Translations under genes and position numbers: made by a program
In this document: positions 19,001-27,352 of the stretch, one piece after another
Layout: each line of letters starts with the position of its first letter
How positions within the stretch are numbered: the first letter of the stretch is position 1
Notes under the pieces: generated by a model
Database searches by the model: none
Told to the model about the DNA's origin: nothing
Seen by the model: the letters and a program-made list of their open reading frames with translations, nothing else
NCBI RefSeq assembly: GCF_003337435.1
Contig: NZ_QPJS01000001.1
Coordinates: 264,513-328,512, forward strand
Reading direction: 5' to 3'
Length of the DNA stretch: 64,000 nucleotides
Source: Schleiferia thermophila
GTDB taxonomy: Bacteria; Bacteroidota; Bacteroidia; Flavobacteriales; Schleiferiaceae

Positions 19001-22000
19001 ATAGGAGGTACTACTGCCACTTTTGCTTCCGGTGTTGTGGGGGGTGGAAGCTCTGACCCTTCTACCACTGCTCCACCTAATTATGCATGGAATATTTCCA
19101 ACTTTCCTGCACAAGGCACTGGAAATAAAACTGCGGGAATTCAAATAAACGTCTCAACAGTTGGATTGTCTAACATCGTTCTCCAATTCGACCAAAGACT
19201 TTCAAATACATCGTCCAATACGGTGGTGGTTCAGTACACTGCCGATGTTACGGCAACATCTCCTGTGTGGGTTGACTTTGCCACTTTTATAGCTCCTTCC
19301 GGTGATACCTGGTACAACAAAAGAACAGTAAACTTCTCATCTGTCACTTCGTTGAACAACAATCCAAATGTTGCCTTCAGAATTGTCTCCTCTTTTTCTG
19401 GAAGTGGATCTTCATATTCGGCATCTTCTTCATCTTCCTCTTACTCCACAACTGGAACCTGGAGATTTGATATGATTACAGTGACGGGTTCGGCTGCTGG
19501 TACCGGAACTACGGTAACTACTTCATCTAATCCGTACAACATTACTGGACTTATGAGCAGTACAACCTACCAGGTGTATGTACGTGCTCTTTGCGACACC
19601 ACCCCAAGTGCATGGTCTGGACCAGTATCCTTCACTACTTTATTTCAATGTCCACCTAATGCAGTCTGTGAAACGTATTCTGCAGGAGCTATCAATACCA
19701 TGCTAAGCTCTGTAGTTGGTCCTAACGATACTTCTGCATGCCCCGGAGTTTTGCAGATCACAGTACCTACTGGAAATGTCATTTCCGGAATAGATGTCGA
19801 GTACACTATTGTAGCTCAATCAGGTGCGTGGCTGAGCGAACAGAGAAGCAGATTGTTTAGCCCGACAGTCAATTCCGGGGAAACCATGGTAAGTGGCCCC
19901 TCCGTAAATTCTGGAGGTAACCATACCTATAACAGAAGCAACCTTTCCTTTGCCAATGGAGCTTCTGGAACTGTCACCTTCCAACTTCACGCCATCAGAA
20001 CTTGGGGTGGTACAGGAACAGGTCTCCCCACATGCGATACCATCTACCAGTTTGTTCCAAACAATTCCTGGCGTTTAGTGGTATATTATCAGCCAGCTCC
20101 AACATGTCCTGTCGTTACAGGATTGGCGGTTGGGACGATCACTGCCAATTCTGTAGCTCTTTCTTGGAATGCTGCTACCGGGGCTACAGGTTACACAATA
20201 GAATATGGTGTTTCAGGATTTACTCCAGGCAGCGGACAGACGCTCTCTGTCACTTCAAACAGCGCAAATGTGACAGGGCTAATGCCGCAGACTTCATATG
20301 AATTCTATGTAAGAACAATTTGCGGAACGGATTCATCTGCCGTTCAGGCGGGTCCGGTCTCTGCTACTACACTTTGTGCAGTTCAGCCAATTCCTTTCCA
20401 CGAAACATTTGATTCCAACTCCACTTCGCTACCGTGTTGGACAGCAGCTCCTCAGTTTCAGTTGGTCAACAACGTGAATGCGTATGGAGGAATAGGGTCG
20501 TCCATAAGATTCCCCTTCTACAATATCTCCTCTGGTTCATATGATGCTTTTTCACCTCTGTTTCAACCAGTACCTGCCAACTATAGACTGTCTATAGATC
20601 ATGCATACGCTACTTATATTAATGAAGTGGATAGTTTAGTAATATCCTACTCAACTGATGGTGGTAGCACTTATTCGACACTGATTGGTTTAGCTGGTGG
20701 TCCAAATGGTCCGCTTGCTACAGCAGCACCTACAACTTCTCCATTCACCCCATCTGCTTCCCAATGGAGTACCTTCCAAATACCAATACCCCAGGGAACA
20801 AACAGGATTAAATTCACTGCCATCAGCGCATATGGAAACAATCTGTATCTCGATAACTTCAAAGTCGAACCAAATGTGCCAAGCGGCTTTGCATTGATAT
20901 CTCCTCCGGATAGTGCTATAGTGTTGGTCGCAGGTCCGGCACAACTTCCGGTGAACATTACGTGGGAAAGTGCTAAGTCGTTGACCAACCCTTCATACAC
21001 GTGGTTACTTAAGACACCAACAGGAAGCTTTGCGAGTCCTCTGGCCGCTATTCCCTCCAATAACGGCGGTAGCGATACAACGCTTACACTTACCATTAGC
21101 CAAATTGACGCACTCCTTGCTGCCAATGGTGTTAATATTGGTGATACTATCGGCTTGCAATGGACTGTTAGGGCCATTTCAGGTAACGATACTTTGTTTG
21201 CCAATAGCCCATTCTTTATCAATCTGGTAAGACTTGGAGTAGCAGCACCAAACTTCTTGGCTGCACCATTAAACAATGGTGCTACAACACAAGTCCGCGC
21301 GCCTAACGGAACTTCAGGACATACCTACATGAGGGCAGCTATGATTATCCGCCAAAATGAGTTCCAGACAGCCGGAATTGACTCAAATACCATCCTGAGA
21401 GGAATGGGATTCACTTTAAGTACACCAACCTCTGGCTCAGTAACCGGTATTTTTAAAGTATACGTTCAAAATACAACCGACATAAACTATAATAAAGGCA
21501 CTGCCTGGACAGGCATTTTGCCTGGTATGTCACTTGTGTATGACGATACGTTGGTCATTCCAGCCAATCAAACATTATATAATCTATTGTTTGACTCTAT
21601 ATTTACGTATACCGGTCAAAATCTCTATCTTGCTTATGATTGGCAGATGATATCATCTCCGGCTCCGTCACCTTTCACTTACTTATCAAATAATATAATC
21701 GCCAGCTCTCTCGTTTCCGGAGCTTCAACCACAGCACCACCTGCTACATTGGGTGCTACTGCCTTCAGGCCAGAAATTCGTTGGGCTGTTGACAAGAAAG
21801 CAAACGACCTGGAAGTCAAGGCAATATTTGCAAAAGGTAAAAATGCAACCCCTTGGGGTAAACCTGAAACAGTAAGTGCAATCATCGTGAACAACGGTTA
21901 TCTTCCACAGAACCAAAATGTAACATTAACAATATCGGGTGCCAATACTGGTACAGTCACTGCTGGTGTAAACCTTGCCAGTGGAGCTTCCACTACTGTA

Positions 22001-23728
22001 AACTTCAATTATACATTGAATAATCTGGGCTTCAGTACACTTACCGTATCTGTACCTTCCGATGATGTCAACAGCAACAACCAAAAATCCTACACACAAG
22101 AACTCACAACAGACAGGTTCAGCTATGCAGATACAACATTGTCTGGACTTAGTGGGGTAGGCTTTAATACCGGCTCCGGACTTTTGCTCACAAGATACCA
22201 GGTTAATGGAACCAGATCGGTATCTGGTGTAAGGGTAAGAATCAGCAACAATGCTGCTTCAATTGGTCAAACTATTTATCCGGTATTGTTGAAAGATACA
22301 GTCATTGTGGCGCAAGGACCCAATTACGTAATTGCGGCTTCAGATACATCCACCTATAAAACTTTCAACTTCCCGACACCCTTCACATTTACAAATGAAG
22401 ACTTTTATGTAGGTATCGCTCAGACTGTTGGTACTCAGGGATACTTCCCATTGGCTTTCCAAAGCGAAAACCCAACAAGACCTAATGCCTACTATGCAGC
22501 AGCATTAAATGGTTCAGGACTTGGTACAGTCAACAATTTCAGGCTGATGATTGAAGCGATTTTAAACGTTCCGGATTCATTAGTACCCTTCACATTGGCA
22601 ACCCCTGCTAACAATACCACCTACAATGCTAGTGGACCTGGCTCAGTTACCATTACATGGAATAAGACGCAAAGGGCCGTCGGAACTGCACCGGCTGTCA
22701 CTTATGAGTGGATGGCCGACGTGCCCACTGGAAACTTCACAAATCCACTGGTTACATTGCCGTCTAACAGCAATGGGTTGGATACTTTCCTGGTACTGAC
22801 CAATGCTCAGATCAATGCACTCTTAGCTGCCAATAATGTTCCACCAGGCACACCAGCAGATGTAATATGGACCGTAAAAGCAACTTCTGGTACACTTACC
22901 AGGTTTGCTAACCAGCCCTTCAACATTACTTTAATAGGTGCTGTCCCATGTTCTACTCCTACGTCTATTTCAGCAGCAGCTGGTTGTGATACAGCTTTTG
23001 TGTCCTGGACATCAGGTACTGGTAAACTTACCAGCAGGATTGAATTTGGCCCTGCCGGATTTACCCCAGGTACGGGCACAGTGATCTCAGGTATTACTAC
23101 CAATTCAGCTACTCTTACAGGTCTGATACCGGGTACCTCGTACGAGCTGATAGTGACTGACTCTTGTGCCTCAGGTCTAAGTACTCCTTCGCCCAAAGTA
23201 CCTTTCAATACCGATCCTGCACCCACTGCAGCCTTTACAGTTGGGACACCTGTAGTGACTGCTACCAATGCAACAGTCACATTCGATGCCTCGACTTCCC
23301 AAAACGCCACTTCTTACACTTGGGATTTTGGAAACGGAACTCAGGGCACAGGAGTCAACCCAACGGCAACATACACTTCTAATGGGTCATATACAGTGAT
23401 ACTTGTTACCACCAATACTTGTGGATCAGATACTGCTACTGCTGTAGTCAATATCCAGGGAATCAACATCCGTGAAAACTCCTTAATGGGTATTGTTCTC
23501 TATCCAAACCCAACTAATGGAATTTTCACCATTAAAGGTATGGAAAGACTTACAAACGTGTATGTATCTGTAGTCGATGTTACCGGTAAAGTTGTATTCC
23601 GGAAGAAATTAGAAAATGGTGTTTTCGCGGAAACCTTTGATCTGAGTAAACTTGCTTCTGGTACCTATCAGGTTAAAATCAACAGTAATGAAGGTACTGC
23701 AGTCAAGTCTATTGTGATTAATAAATAA
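16040..23728 (+). CDS. 2562-residue secreted multidomain surface protein with T9SS type A sorting domain
   Basis: The start at ATG 16040 gives MKNNYLIKSIITLFSFVLLG...KAQ, a clear signal peptide. The domains in order are: a beta-sandwich (to ~280); a BNR-like beta domain (~285-420); a right-handed beta-helix region (~425-890); a fibronectin type III module around a nested beta-sandwich (~910-1200); a second FN3 (CPVVTGLAVGTITANSVALSW); a choice-of-anchor J/MAM-like domain (PFHETFDSN); two SusE-like Ig domains separated by a long beta-rich block; a third FN3; a PKD domain (TYTWDFGNGTQ-type); and the type A sorting domain (YPNPTNGIFTIKG, DVTGKVVF, LASGTYQVKI). No catalytic motif is evident. It is probably an adhesin or carbohydrate-binding surface protein. 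It is Thr/Ser/Asn-rich throughout. Confidence 0.9.
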   Translation: MKNNYLIKSIITLFSFVLLGLTAVKAQTTPTTVSGYFYATNTTGNLGLDINNNVVDMTTGVTTHIAGPAPASGTGSNATAISFPIPFEILGQSVTTFSVATNGILGLNFNASAGNNIGGGTGIRLGAFVTGLSNGGLHSTGSITSKVVGTAPNRCFVIQWTGVTINNTSTTPDGTWQVRLYEGTNLIEYVLGPISLGAGSLTAAKSGFSNGTAVNSYYVVNFTDHSASTTTNHNNVINTLGPVTSLAGGGTATTRRRYLFSPTPFPQTLVSVTNEQVTGSVAQGATNAPVIRLNVQTSGTANPLNVTSITASANGTTSLSDISNARIYYTGNSATFSTATQLGTTIATPSTNMVFTFPAQNLADGNNYFWLTYDVSPTAITNNVIDGEISSVTVSGNPQTPSPIAPAGNRIILAPLSGTYTVGTGGQFATLNDAFAAINNVGLSGNVTLNIISDMTLSAPAQLNAWPETGVGNYTVTIQPSGGPRTIQASVTNSGVLIITTGRVIVDGRISGSGNNLTIRNTATAASVAVLVAVTTSAGINDVTIRNCKLQCGPTLGTTTATTALQVQTSTGNPGANNVKIISNIIQSAYNGIVINPTAGSAASNGIEILNNIIGEPNVSDTTFRIGFRGIVVSNSASPLIQGNEINDIITNLSINAAGINIGTGTSSAKVYANRIKNIHSLNTSGYGAYGINCEAGSDHEIVNNEITGIRTINYSATSTTWNAFGIRFTTGTGHKVYFNSVNLFGSYDNTNSQVAASACLVITTSAVTADLKNNNFVNQHTSVGTGDVQFHTLWFPSGYNFGSNLLSNHNNLFPPATNGFVAKVGTSVATGNYATLSDFQTFSNKDSNSVSANPLFNNNLILIPTNPILNNAGIPIPSVTTDITGATRGALPDIGCYEFTPTQVCLPPTGLTVSNITSSTGIVSWTAGSNSANDTLFQVSWGPVGFTPGSNPTTIAQWNFNGTSTTTIPGGTSSPTVAVGSGTVSLIGGTTATFASGVVGGGSSDPSTTAPPNYAWNISNFPAQGTGNKTAGIQINVSTVGLSNIVLQFDQRLSNTSSNTVVVQYTADVTATSPVWVDFATFIAPSGDTWYNKRTVNFSSVTSLNNNPNVAFRIVSSFSGSGSSYSASSSSSSYSTTGTWRFDMITVTGSAAGTGTTVTTSSNPYNITGLMSSTTYQVYVRALCDTTPSAWSGPVSFTTLFQCPPNAVCETYSAGAINTMLSSVVGPNDTSACPGVLQITVPTGNVISGIDVEYTIVAQSGAWLSEQRSRLFSPTVNSGETMVSGPSVNSGGNHTYNRSNLSFANGASGTVTFQLHAIRTWGGTGTGLPTCDTIYQFVPNNSWRLVVYYQPAPTCPVVTGLAVGTITANSVALSWNAATGATGYTIEYGVSGFTPGSGQTLSVTSNSANVTGLMPQTSYEFYVRTICGTDSSAVQAGPVSATTLCAVQPIPFHETFDSNSTSLPCWTAAPQFQLVNNVNAYGGIGSSIRFPFYNISSGSYDAFSPLFQPVPANYRLSIDHAYATYINEVDSLVISYSTDGGSTYSTLIGLAGGPNGPLATAAPTTSPFTPSASQWSTFQIPIPQGTNRIKFTAISAYGNNLYLDNFKVEPNVPSGFALISPPDSAIVLVAGPAQLPVNITWESAKSLTNPSYTWLLKTPTGSFASPLAAIPSNNGGSDTTLTLTISQIDALLAANGVNIGDTIGLQWTVRAISGNDTLFANSPFFINLVRLGVAAPNFLAAPLNNGATTQVRAPNGTSGHTYMRAAMIIRQNEFQTAGIDSNTILRGMGFTLSTPTSGSVTGIFKVYVQNTTDINYNKGTAWTGILPGMSLVYDDTLVIPANQTLYNLLFDSIFTYTGQNLYLAYDWQMISSPAPSPFTYLSNNIIASSLVSGASTTAPPATLGATAFRPEIRWAVDKKANDLEVKAIFAKGKNATPWGKPETVSAIIVNNGYLPQNQNVTLTISGANTGTVTAGVNLASGASTTVNFNYTLNNLGFSTLTVSVPSDDVNSNNQKSYTQELTTDRFSYADTTLSGLSGVGFNTGSGLLLTRYQVNGTRSVSGVRVRISNNAASIGQTIYPVLLKDTVIVAQGPNYVIAASDTSTYKTFNFPTPFTFTNEDFYVGIAQTVGTQGYFPLAFQSENPTRPNAYYAAALNGSGLGTVNNFRLMIEAILNVPDSLVPFTLATPANNTTYNASGPGSVTITWNKTQRAVGTAPAVTYEWMADVPTGNFTNPLVTLPSNSNGLDTFLVLTNAQINALLAANNVPPGTPADVIWTVKATSGTLTRFANQPFNITLIGAVPCSTPTSISAAAGCDTAFVSWTSGTGKLTSRIEFGPAGFTPGTGTVISGITTNSATLTGLIPGTSYELIVTDSCASGLSTPSPKVPFNTDPAPTAAFTVGTPVVTATNATVTFDASTSQNATSYTWDFGNGTQGTGVNPTATYTSNGSYTVILVTTNTCGSDTATAVVNIQGINIRENSLMGIVLYPNPTNGIFTIKGMERLTNVYVSVVDVTGKVVFRKKLENGVFAETFDLSKLASGTYQVKINSNEGTAVKSIVINK

Positions 23729-23748
23729 AATTATTTATTTACGTAATA

Positions 23749-23785
23749 AAACTGCCCGAAGCGTTAGCTTTGGGCAGTTTTTTTT
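23749..23785 (+). terminator. Rho-independent terminator of the giant secreted protein gene
   Basis: AAACTGCCCGAAGC (23749-23762) pairs over 14 bp (one G-T) with GCTTTGGGCAGTTT (23767-23780), with a GTTA loop and a T run to 23785. The following ATG (23786) touches the end of the T run. Confidence 0.92.
23765..23772 (+). promoter_or_regulatory. Possible -7 box inside the terminator hairpin, for the glycosyltransferase
   Basis: TAGCTTTG fits TAnnTTTG and lies 14 bases before the glycosyltransferase ATG. It sits in the loop and right arm of the terminator. No matching -33 element is seen, so this is tentative. Confidence 0.3.
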
Positions 23786-24691
23786 ATGATACCGGAATTT
23801 TATCACTTTTCTAAGAACAGAGGGAAAATTGATGGATTTTCTATCATCATTCCATCCTGGAACAATCTCAAATACCTTAGTCTTTGCCTGCAAAGTATTT
23901 ATAAGTACTCTTTTTATAATCATCAGATTATTGTTGCCATCAATGAGGGTAGTGATGGTACTGAAAAATTTTGCAGAGAAAAAGACCTTGATTATGTTTA
24001 TTTTAAAGATAATGCTGGGGTATGTTTTGCTGTAAATGCTTGCAGAACTATAGCAATATCCGATTGGTTGATGTATATGAACGATGATATGTTTGTTCTA
24101 CCCGGATGGGACCTTGAGATATTTAATTTTTTAAAAAAAATCAATACAAAAGCAGTAATGGTTTCAGCCACTTTGATTGAACCATTAGATACTAAAAACC
24201 CTTGCGTTATAGTCAAGAATTTTGGTACAACCTATGAGGAGTTTTCTGAAAACGATGTTGTAAATTTTGCAAAAGAAAATTACAGAGAAAACTGGACAGG
24301 TGCCTCCTGGCCACCTGTGTTGGTTCATAAAGAGATTTGGGATTTGGTTGGTGGTTTTAGCATTGAATTTTCTCCTGGTTTTTATTCAGATCCGGATTTT
24401 TCGGCAAAGCTTTACATGGCAGGTGTTACAGAATTTATTGGGTTGGGCAATTCGCTTGTCTATCATTTTGGCACTAAATCCACCAAACGGGTTACTCGTA
24501 ACGATGGAAAAAATTTGTTTCTTCTAAAGTGGGGTTTAACTGCTTCAGATTTTTACCGTAAAATTCTCAACTTAGGAAATACCAATTTTACTAAAATTAA
24601 CCTGAAACCAACTTTTTCTATTTCACAAAGATTAAAATATATGATTAAATCTTTAGCTATACTGCTTAAAATCAAAATTAGGATTAAATAG
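23786..24691 (+). CDS. Family 2 (GT-A fold) glycosyltransferase
   Basis: The 301-residue cytoplasmic enzyme has the GT2 N-terminal nucleotide-sugar site: FSIIIPSWNNLKYLSLCL at ~18, DNAGVCFAVN, and the metal-binding DXD-type motif in YMNDDMFVLPGWD at ~95. The acceptor half has WTGASWPPVLVHKEIWDLVGGF and a downstream His (VYHFGTKST). It transfers a sugar from an NDP-sugar, probably to a surface glycan or glycoprotein; donor and acceptor are unknown. The start codon abuts the terminator of the upstream gene. The 3' end overlaps the convergent sensor-kinase gene by 8 bp. It stands alone, with no polysaccharide cluster around it. Confidence 0.88.
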   Translation: MIPEFYHFSKNRGKIDGFSIIIPSWNNLKYLSLCLQSIYKYSFYNHQIIVAINEGSDGTEKFCREKDLDYVYFKDNAGVCFAVNACRTIAISDWLMYMNDDMFVLPGWDLEIFNFLKKINTKAVMVSATLIEPLDTKNPCVIVKNFGTTYEEFSENDVVNFAKENYRENWTGASWPPVLVHKEIWDLVGGFSIEFSPGFYSDPDFSAKLYMAGVTEFIGLGNSLVYHFGTKSTKRVTRNDGKNLFLLKWGLTASDFYRKILNLGNTNFTKINLKPTFSISQRLKYMIKSLAILLKIKIRIK

Positions 24692-27059
24692 CCATTTTAT
24701 TTTCATTTAAAAGTAATCGTAATCCTTGCCATTTCAATATGCAATCTTTTATCTCAAGAGGTTTTACAGGTTTTGACACAAAATCATTCATACCAGCCTC
24801 CATACATTCATCTCTGTCGCGATCAGTTGCATTTGCCGTTACAGCTATAATTACTGGACGATCTTTTACCTTTGACAATATTCTTTTAGTTGCTTCCAAT
24901 CCGTCCATTTCAGGCATTTGAATATCCATGAATATGATGTCGTACATGTTTATCAAACTTTTTTCATACGCTACTTTGCCATTTTCAGCTATATCAGCAT
25001 TGTAACCAAGATTTTTAAGCATCATTACCATAAGCTTTTGGTTGACAGGGTTGTCCTCTGCTACTAAAATTTTTAACTTAGGATCGAGCTCTAATTTACG
25101 AAACATAATATTATTTTGAGCTATTGGAGTAACCTCACTTTCTTTTTTCAAGGTTAATGTGAACGAAAATTTTGTGCCTTTTCCTTCATGACTTTCAACA
25201 CTTATTTTTCCACCCATTAGATCTATAAGACGGTTTGACAAAGCAAGGCCTAATCCAATCCCGCTGTGTCTTCTTGTGTGGCTACCATCAGCCTGTTTAA
25301 AGGCTTCAAACATATTTTTGAGCCTTTCTTTGCTGATACCTATACCAGTATCAGTAATACTAAAAGTAATAGACTGGGTGTTAGCTGATTCGTTGAGCAA
25401 CTTACCTGAAATGATAACTTTTCCCTTACTTGTAAATTTGAAGGCATTGCTAATAAAGTGGATAAATATTTGTTTCAATCGGAGCTCATCACCTACTAAG
25501 GTTTCACTAATTTTAGGATCTATAATGATCTCTAAATCAATACTTTTATCTTTTCTGAAATGATTGGTTAATTCTACACTTTTTTCGATGACTTCACGTA
25601 TATTAACTTTAGAATATTTTAGTTGAATATTTCCAGTTTCTAAATCGCTAAGATTTAAAATATCATCTATGATGGAAGTAAGCTTTTCTGTGTTTTGAAT
25701 TATGGTTTCGAGTTTGCTAACTTTTGAGCTTTCATTTTCATTTGATTTGAGGATATTTGCATTTCCTAATATTCCATTTAGTGGAGTTCGCAATTCGTGT
25801 GACATAGTAGAAATAAACTCATTTTTGGCTCTTACTGATTCCTCAACCGATTTATACAAATATTTAATTTTGTTGCTATATTTAGACATTAATAGATAAA
25901 TGTGAATACACAAAAATAGAAAAAAGCCTAAAGTGTTTACAAACCATGAATTTTCAATAATTTTGAAGTGATTATTTATGAAATAAAATGATATTAGTAA
26001 TAAAGAAAATGAACCAAGATTTGTCAGTAATTTTTCATTTTCATTGAAAAAGATCGTTTTTGAAAAAACATACATCATATATAGCCCGATTGTTGGAATC
26101 AAACCAAGTAAAATTGCAGGACTGATCAATGTAAGTAAATAACTTGGCACAAATAGACCAATAAGGCCAAGTCCCGCTAAAAATCCTGAACTTACAATCG
26201 AAATTCTCTTGTTGGCATATCTTGGAAATAAATAATAAATGTTTAAAATAAATGATGAGAAGGTAAATAGTAAAAATAAATATCCAAATTTTATATATAT
26301 GTCAAATTTGATACCTTGAAAAAACGCACTAAATATTTCACTAGAATAAATGGAATATTGAGTGGTAAAAAATATTGAAAATAAAGAGAATATTAGGAAT
26401 TCAAGCCCTGATTTTCCCAAATTATATAAAATCATAAAGATAATTCCAGTTATAAAAAATATTCCAATCACTATAGCATCTGATATCAGTTTTTTGTAGT
26501 ATTGATTTATTAAGTAATTGTAGGCTCCCAATATTGGTGGTTTTACAATACCACCCTCAAAATGGTTGAAATTTGATACATGAAGTGTGATGTCTAATAA
26601 CTCAGATTCTTTTGGATCTATTTCTATAAATATAGGTTTTACTGCTGGTTTGTACGTTTCTTTTTTATCAGAAACTACACCTACAGAAGCATACAATTGG
26701 TCATTGACATAAATTTTGACTGATGAATAGATTTTTTCAAACTTCAATAAAAGTCTTGGATTTTCTCTATTGATTTTAATTCTTGCATGATAAGTTCCAA
26801 AACCAGTTCTTTTCTCTAGGATACCTCTTTTGTACAGTTCATGCCAATTGTCAGTCGCAGAAATCCTGTACCCCTTTAGGTTTTTCAAAGATTTAATTTC
26901 TTTGCTTGTATAAAATGCATTTGGATAAAATATCCATCCTTCATTTAGCAATACTGGTTTTTCATTAAAAAAATTTTTTCCACTTACATCAAATAGCTCT
27001 GCTCTGGACACTACCACCAGGCAAATCAAAAAAATTGTTTGCAAAGCCTTGATTTTCAT
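24684..27059 (-). CDS. Hybrid sensor histidine kinase/response regulator with 7TMR-DISM-like input domain
   Basis: The 791-residue protein has a signal-like N-terminus, a periplasmic jelly-roll region (about 25-180, GWIFYPNAFY through HVSNFNHFEGG) and about seven membrane helices (about 190-400). A HisKA domain follows with the phospho-acceptor His421 in STMSHELRTPLNG, then HATPase_c with N, G1 (DTGIGI) and G2 (GIGLGLALS) boxes, and a C-terminal receiver domain with Asp712 in FMDIQMPEMDG and the conserved Lys in FVSKPVKP. The 7TMR-DISM fold often senses carbohydrates or other small ligands; the ligand here is unknown. There is no DNA-binding output domain, so a separate partner is required. 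The gene is AT-rich and divergent from the MoxR/Bat operon. Confidence 0.92.
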   Translation of the reverse strand: MKIKALQTIFLICLVVVSRAELFDVSGKNFFNEKPVLLNEGWIFYPNAFYTSKEIKSLKNLKGYRISATDNWHELYKRGILEKRTGFGTYHARIKINRENPRLLLKFEKIYSSVKIYVNDQLYASVGVVSDKKETYKPAVKPIFIEIDPKESELLDITLHVSNFNHFEGGIVKPPILGAYNYLINQYYKKLISDAIVIGIFFITGIIFMILYNLGKSGLEFLIFSLFSIFFTTQYSIYSSEIFSAFFQGIKFDIYIKFGYLFLLFTFSSFILNIYYLFPRYANKRISIVSSGFLAGLGLIGLFVPSYLLTLISPAILLGLIPTIGLYMMYVFSKTIFFNENEKLLTNLGSFSLLLISFYFINNHFKIIENSWFVNTLGFFLFLCIHIYLLMSKYSNKIKYLYKSVEESVRAKNEFISTMSHELRTPLNGILGNANILKSNENESSKVSKLETIIQNTEKLTSIIDDILNLSDLETGNIQLKYSKVNIREVIEKSVELTNHFRKDKSIDLEIIIDPKISETLVGDELRLKQIFIHFISNAFKFTSKGKVIISGKLLNESANTQSITFSITDTGIGISKERLKNMFEAFKQADGSHTRRHSGIGLGLALSNRLIDLMGGKISVESHEGKGTKFSFTLTLKKESEVTPIAQNNIMFRKLELDPKLKILVAEDNPVNQKLMVMMLKNLGYNADIAENGKVAYEKSLINMYDIIFMDIQMPEMDGLEATKRILSKVKDRPVIIAVTANATDRDRDECMEAGMNDFVSKPVKPLEIKDCILKWQGLRLLLNENKMAI

Positions 27060-27118
27060 AGGTAGTGAATAGTAGCAATCATTATTCCAATGTAAATATC
27101 AATTGTAATGCGCTGGAA

Positions 27119-27130
27119 TACAAATTTGTA
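27119..27130. promoter_or_regulatory. Perfect 12-bp palindrome upstream of the sensor kinase
   Basis: TACAAATTTGTA is its own reverse complement and is followed directly by a second ATACAAATTT. It lies 60 bp upstream of the kinase start in the divergent region shared with moxR. It could be an operator; no regulator is identified, and AT-rich DNA yields such palindromes by chance. Confidence 0.3.
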
Positions 27131-27278
27131 ATACAAATTTAAAAATTCATAAATTCTCAAAAATGGAATTTAATCCATAGATGAATTCTATTTGACTCGA
27201 CTCACATTGATGAAGTAATCCAATCCATGTCCTTTCTTATTTACAAGATGGCGTTAAAGAAAATTAAATGAAATGCTA

Positions 27279-27292
27279 CGTGATTTATCACG
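27279..27292. promoter_or_regulatory. Inverted repeat just upstream of the MoxR/Bat promoter
   Basis: CGTGAT-TT-ATCACG is a perfect 6-2-6 inverted repeat about 27 bp upstream of the candidate -7 box at 27319, so it overlaps or abuts the -33 region. The TGA/TCA spacing of 4 differs from the 6 of classical CRP/FNR sites. It is a candidate operator. Confidence 0.4.
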
Positions 27293-27318
27293 ATATACCA
27301 GCCTCGATTACCTAACGT

Positions 27319-27326
27319 TAACTTTG
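27319..27326 (+). promoter_or_regulatory. -7 box of the MoxR/Bat operon
   Basis: TAACTTTG matches TAnnTTTG, 27 bases before the moxR ATG (27353). The -33 region has no TTTG, which may point to activator dependence. Confidence 0.5.
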
Positions 27327-27352
27327 TGGTCCTATACAAAATCATTTTTTAA

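Noticed and set aside
20671-21276. 201-residue minus-strand open frame
   Set aside because: It lies inside the giant surface-protein gene on the opposite strand and has no family motif or start signal.
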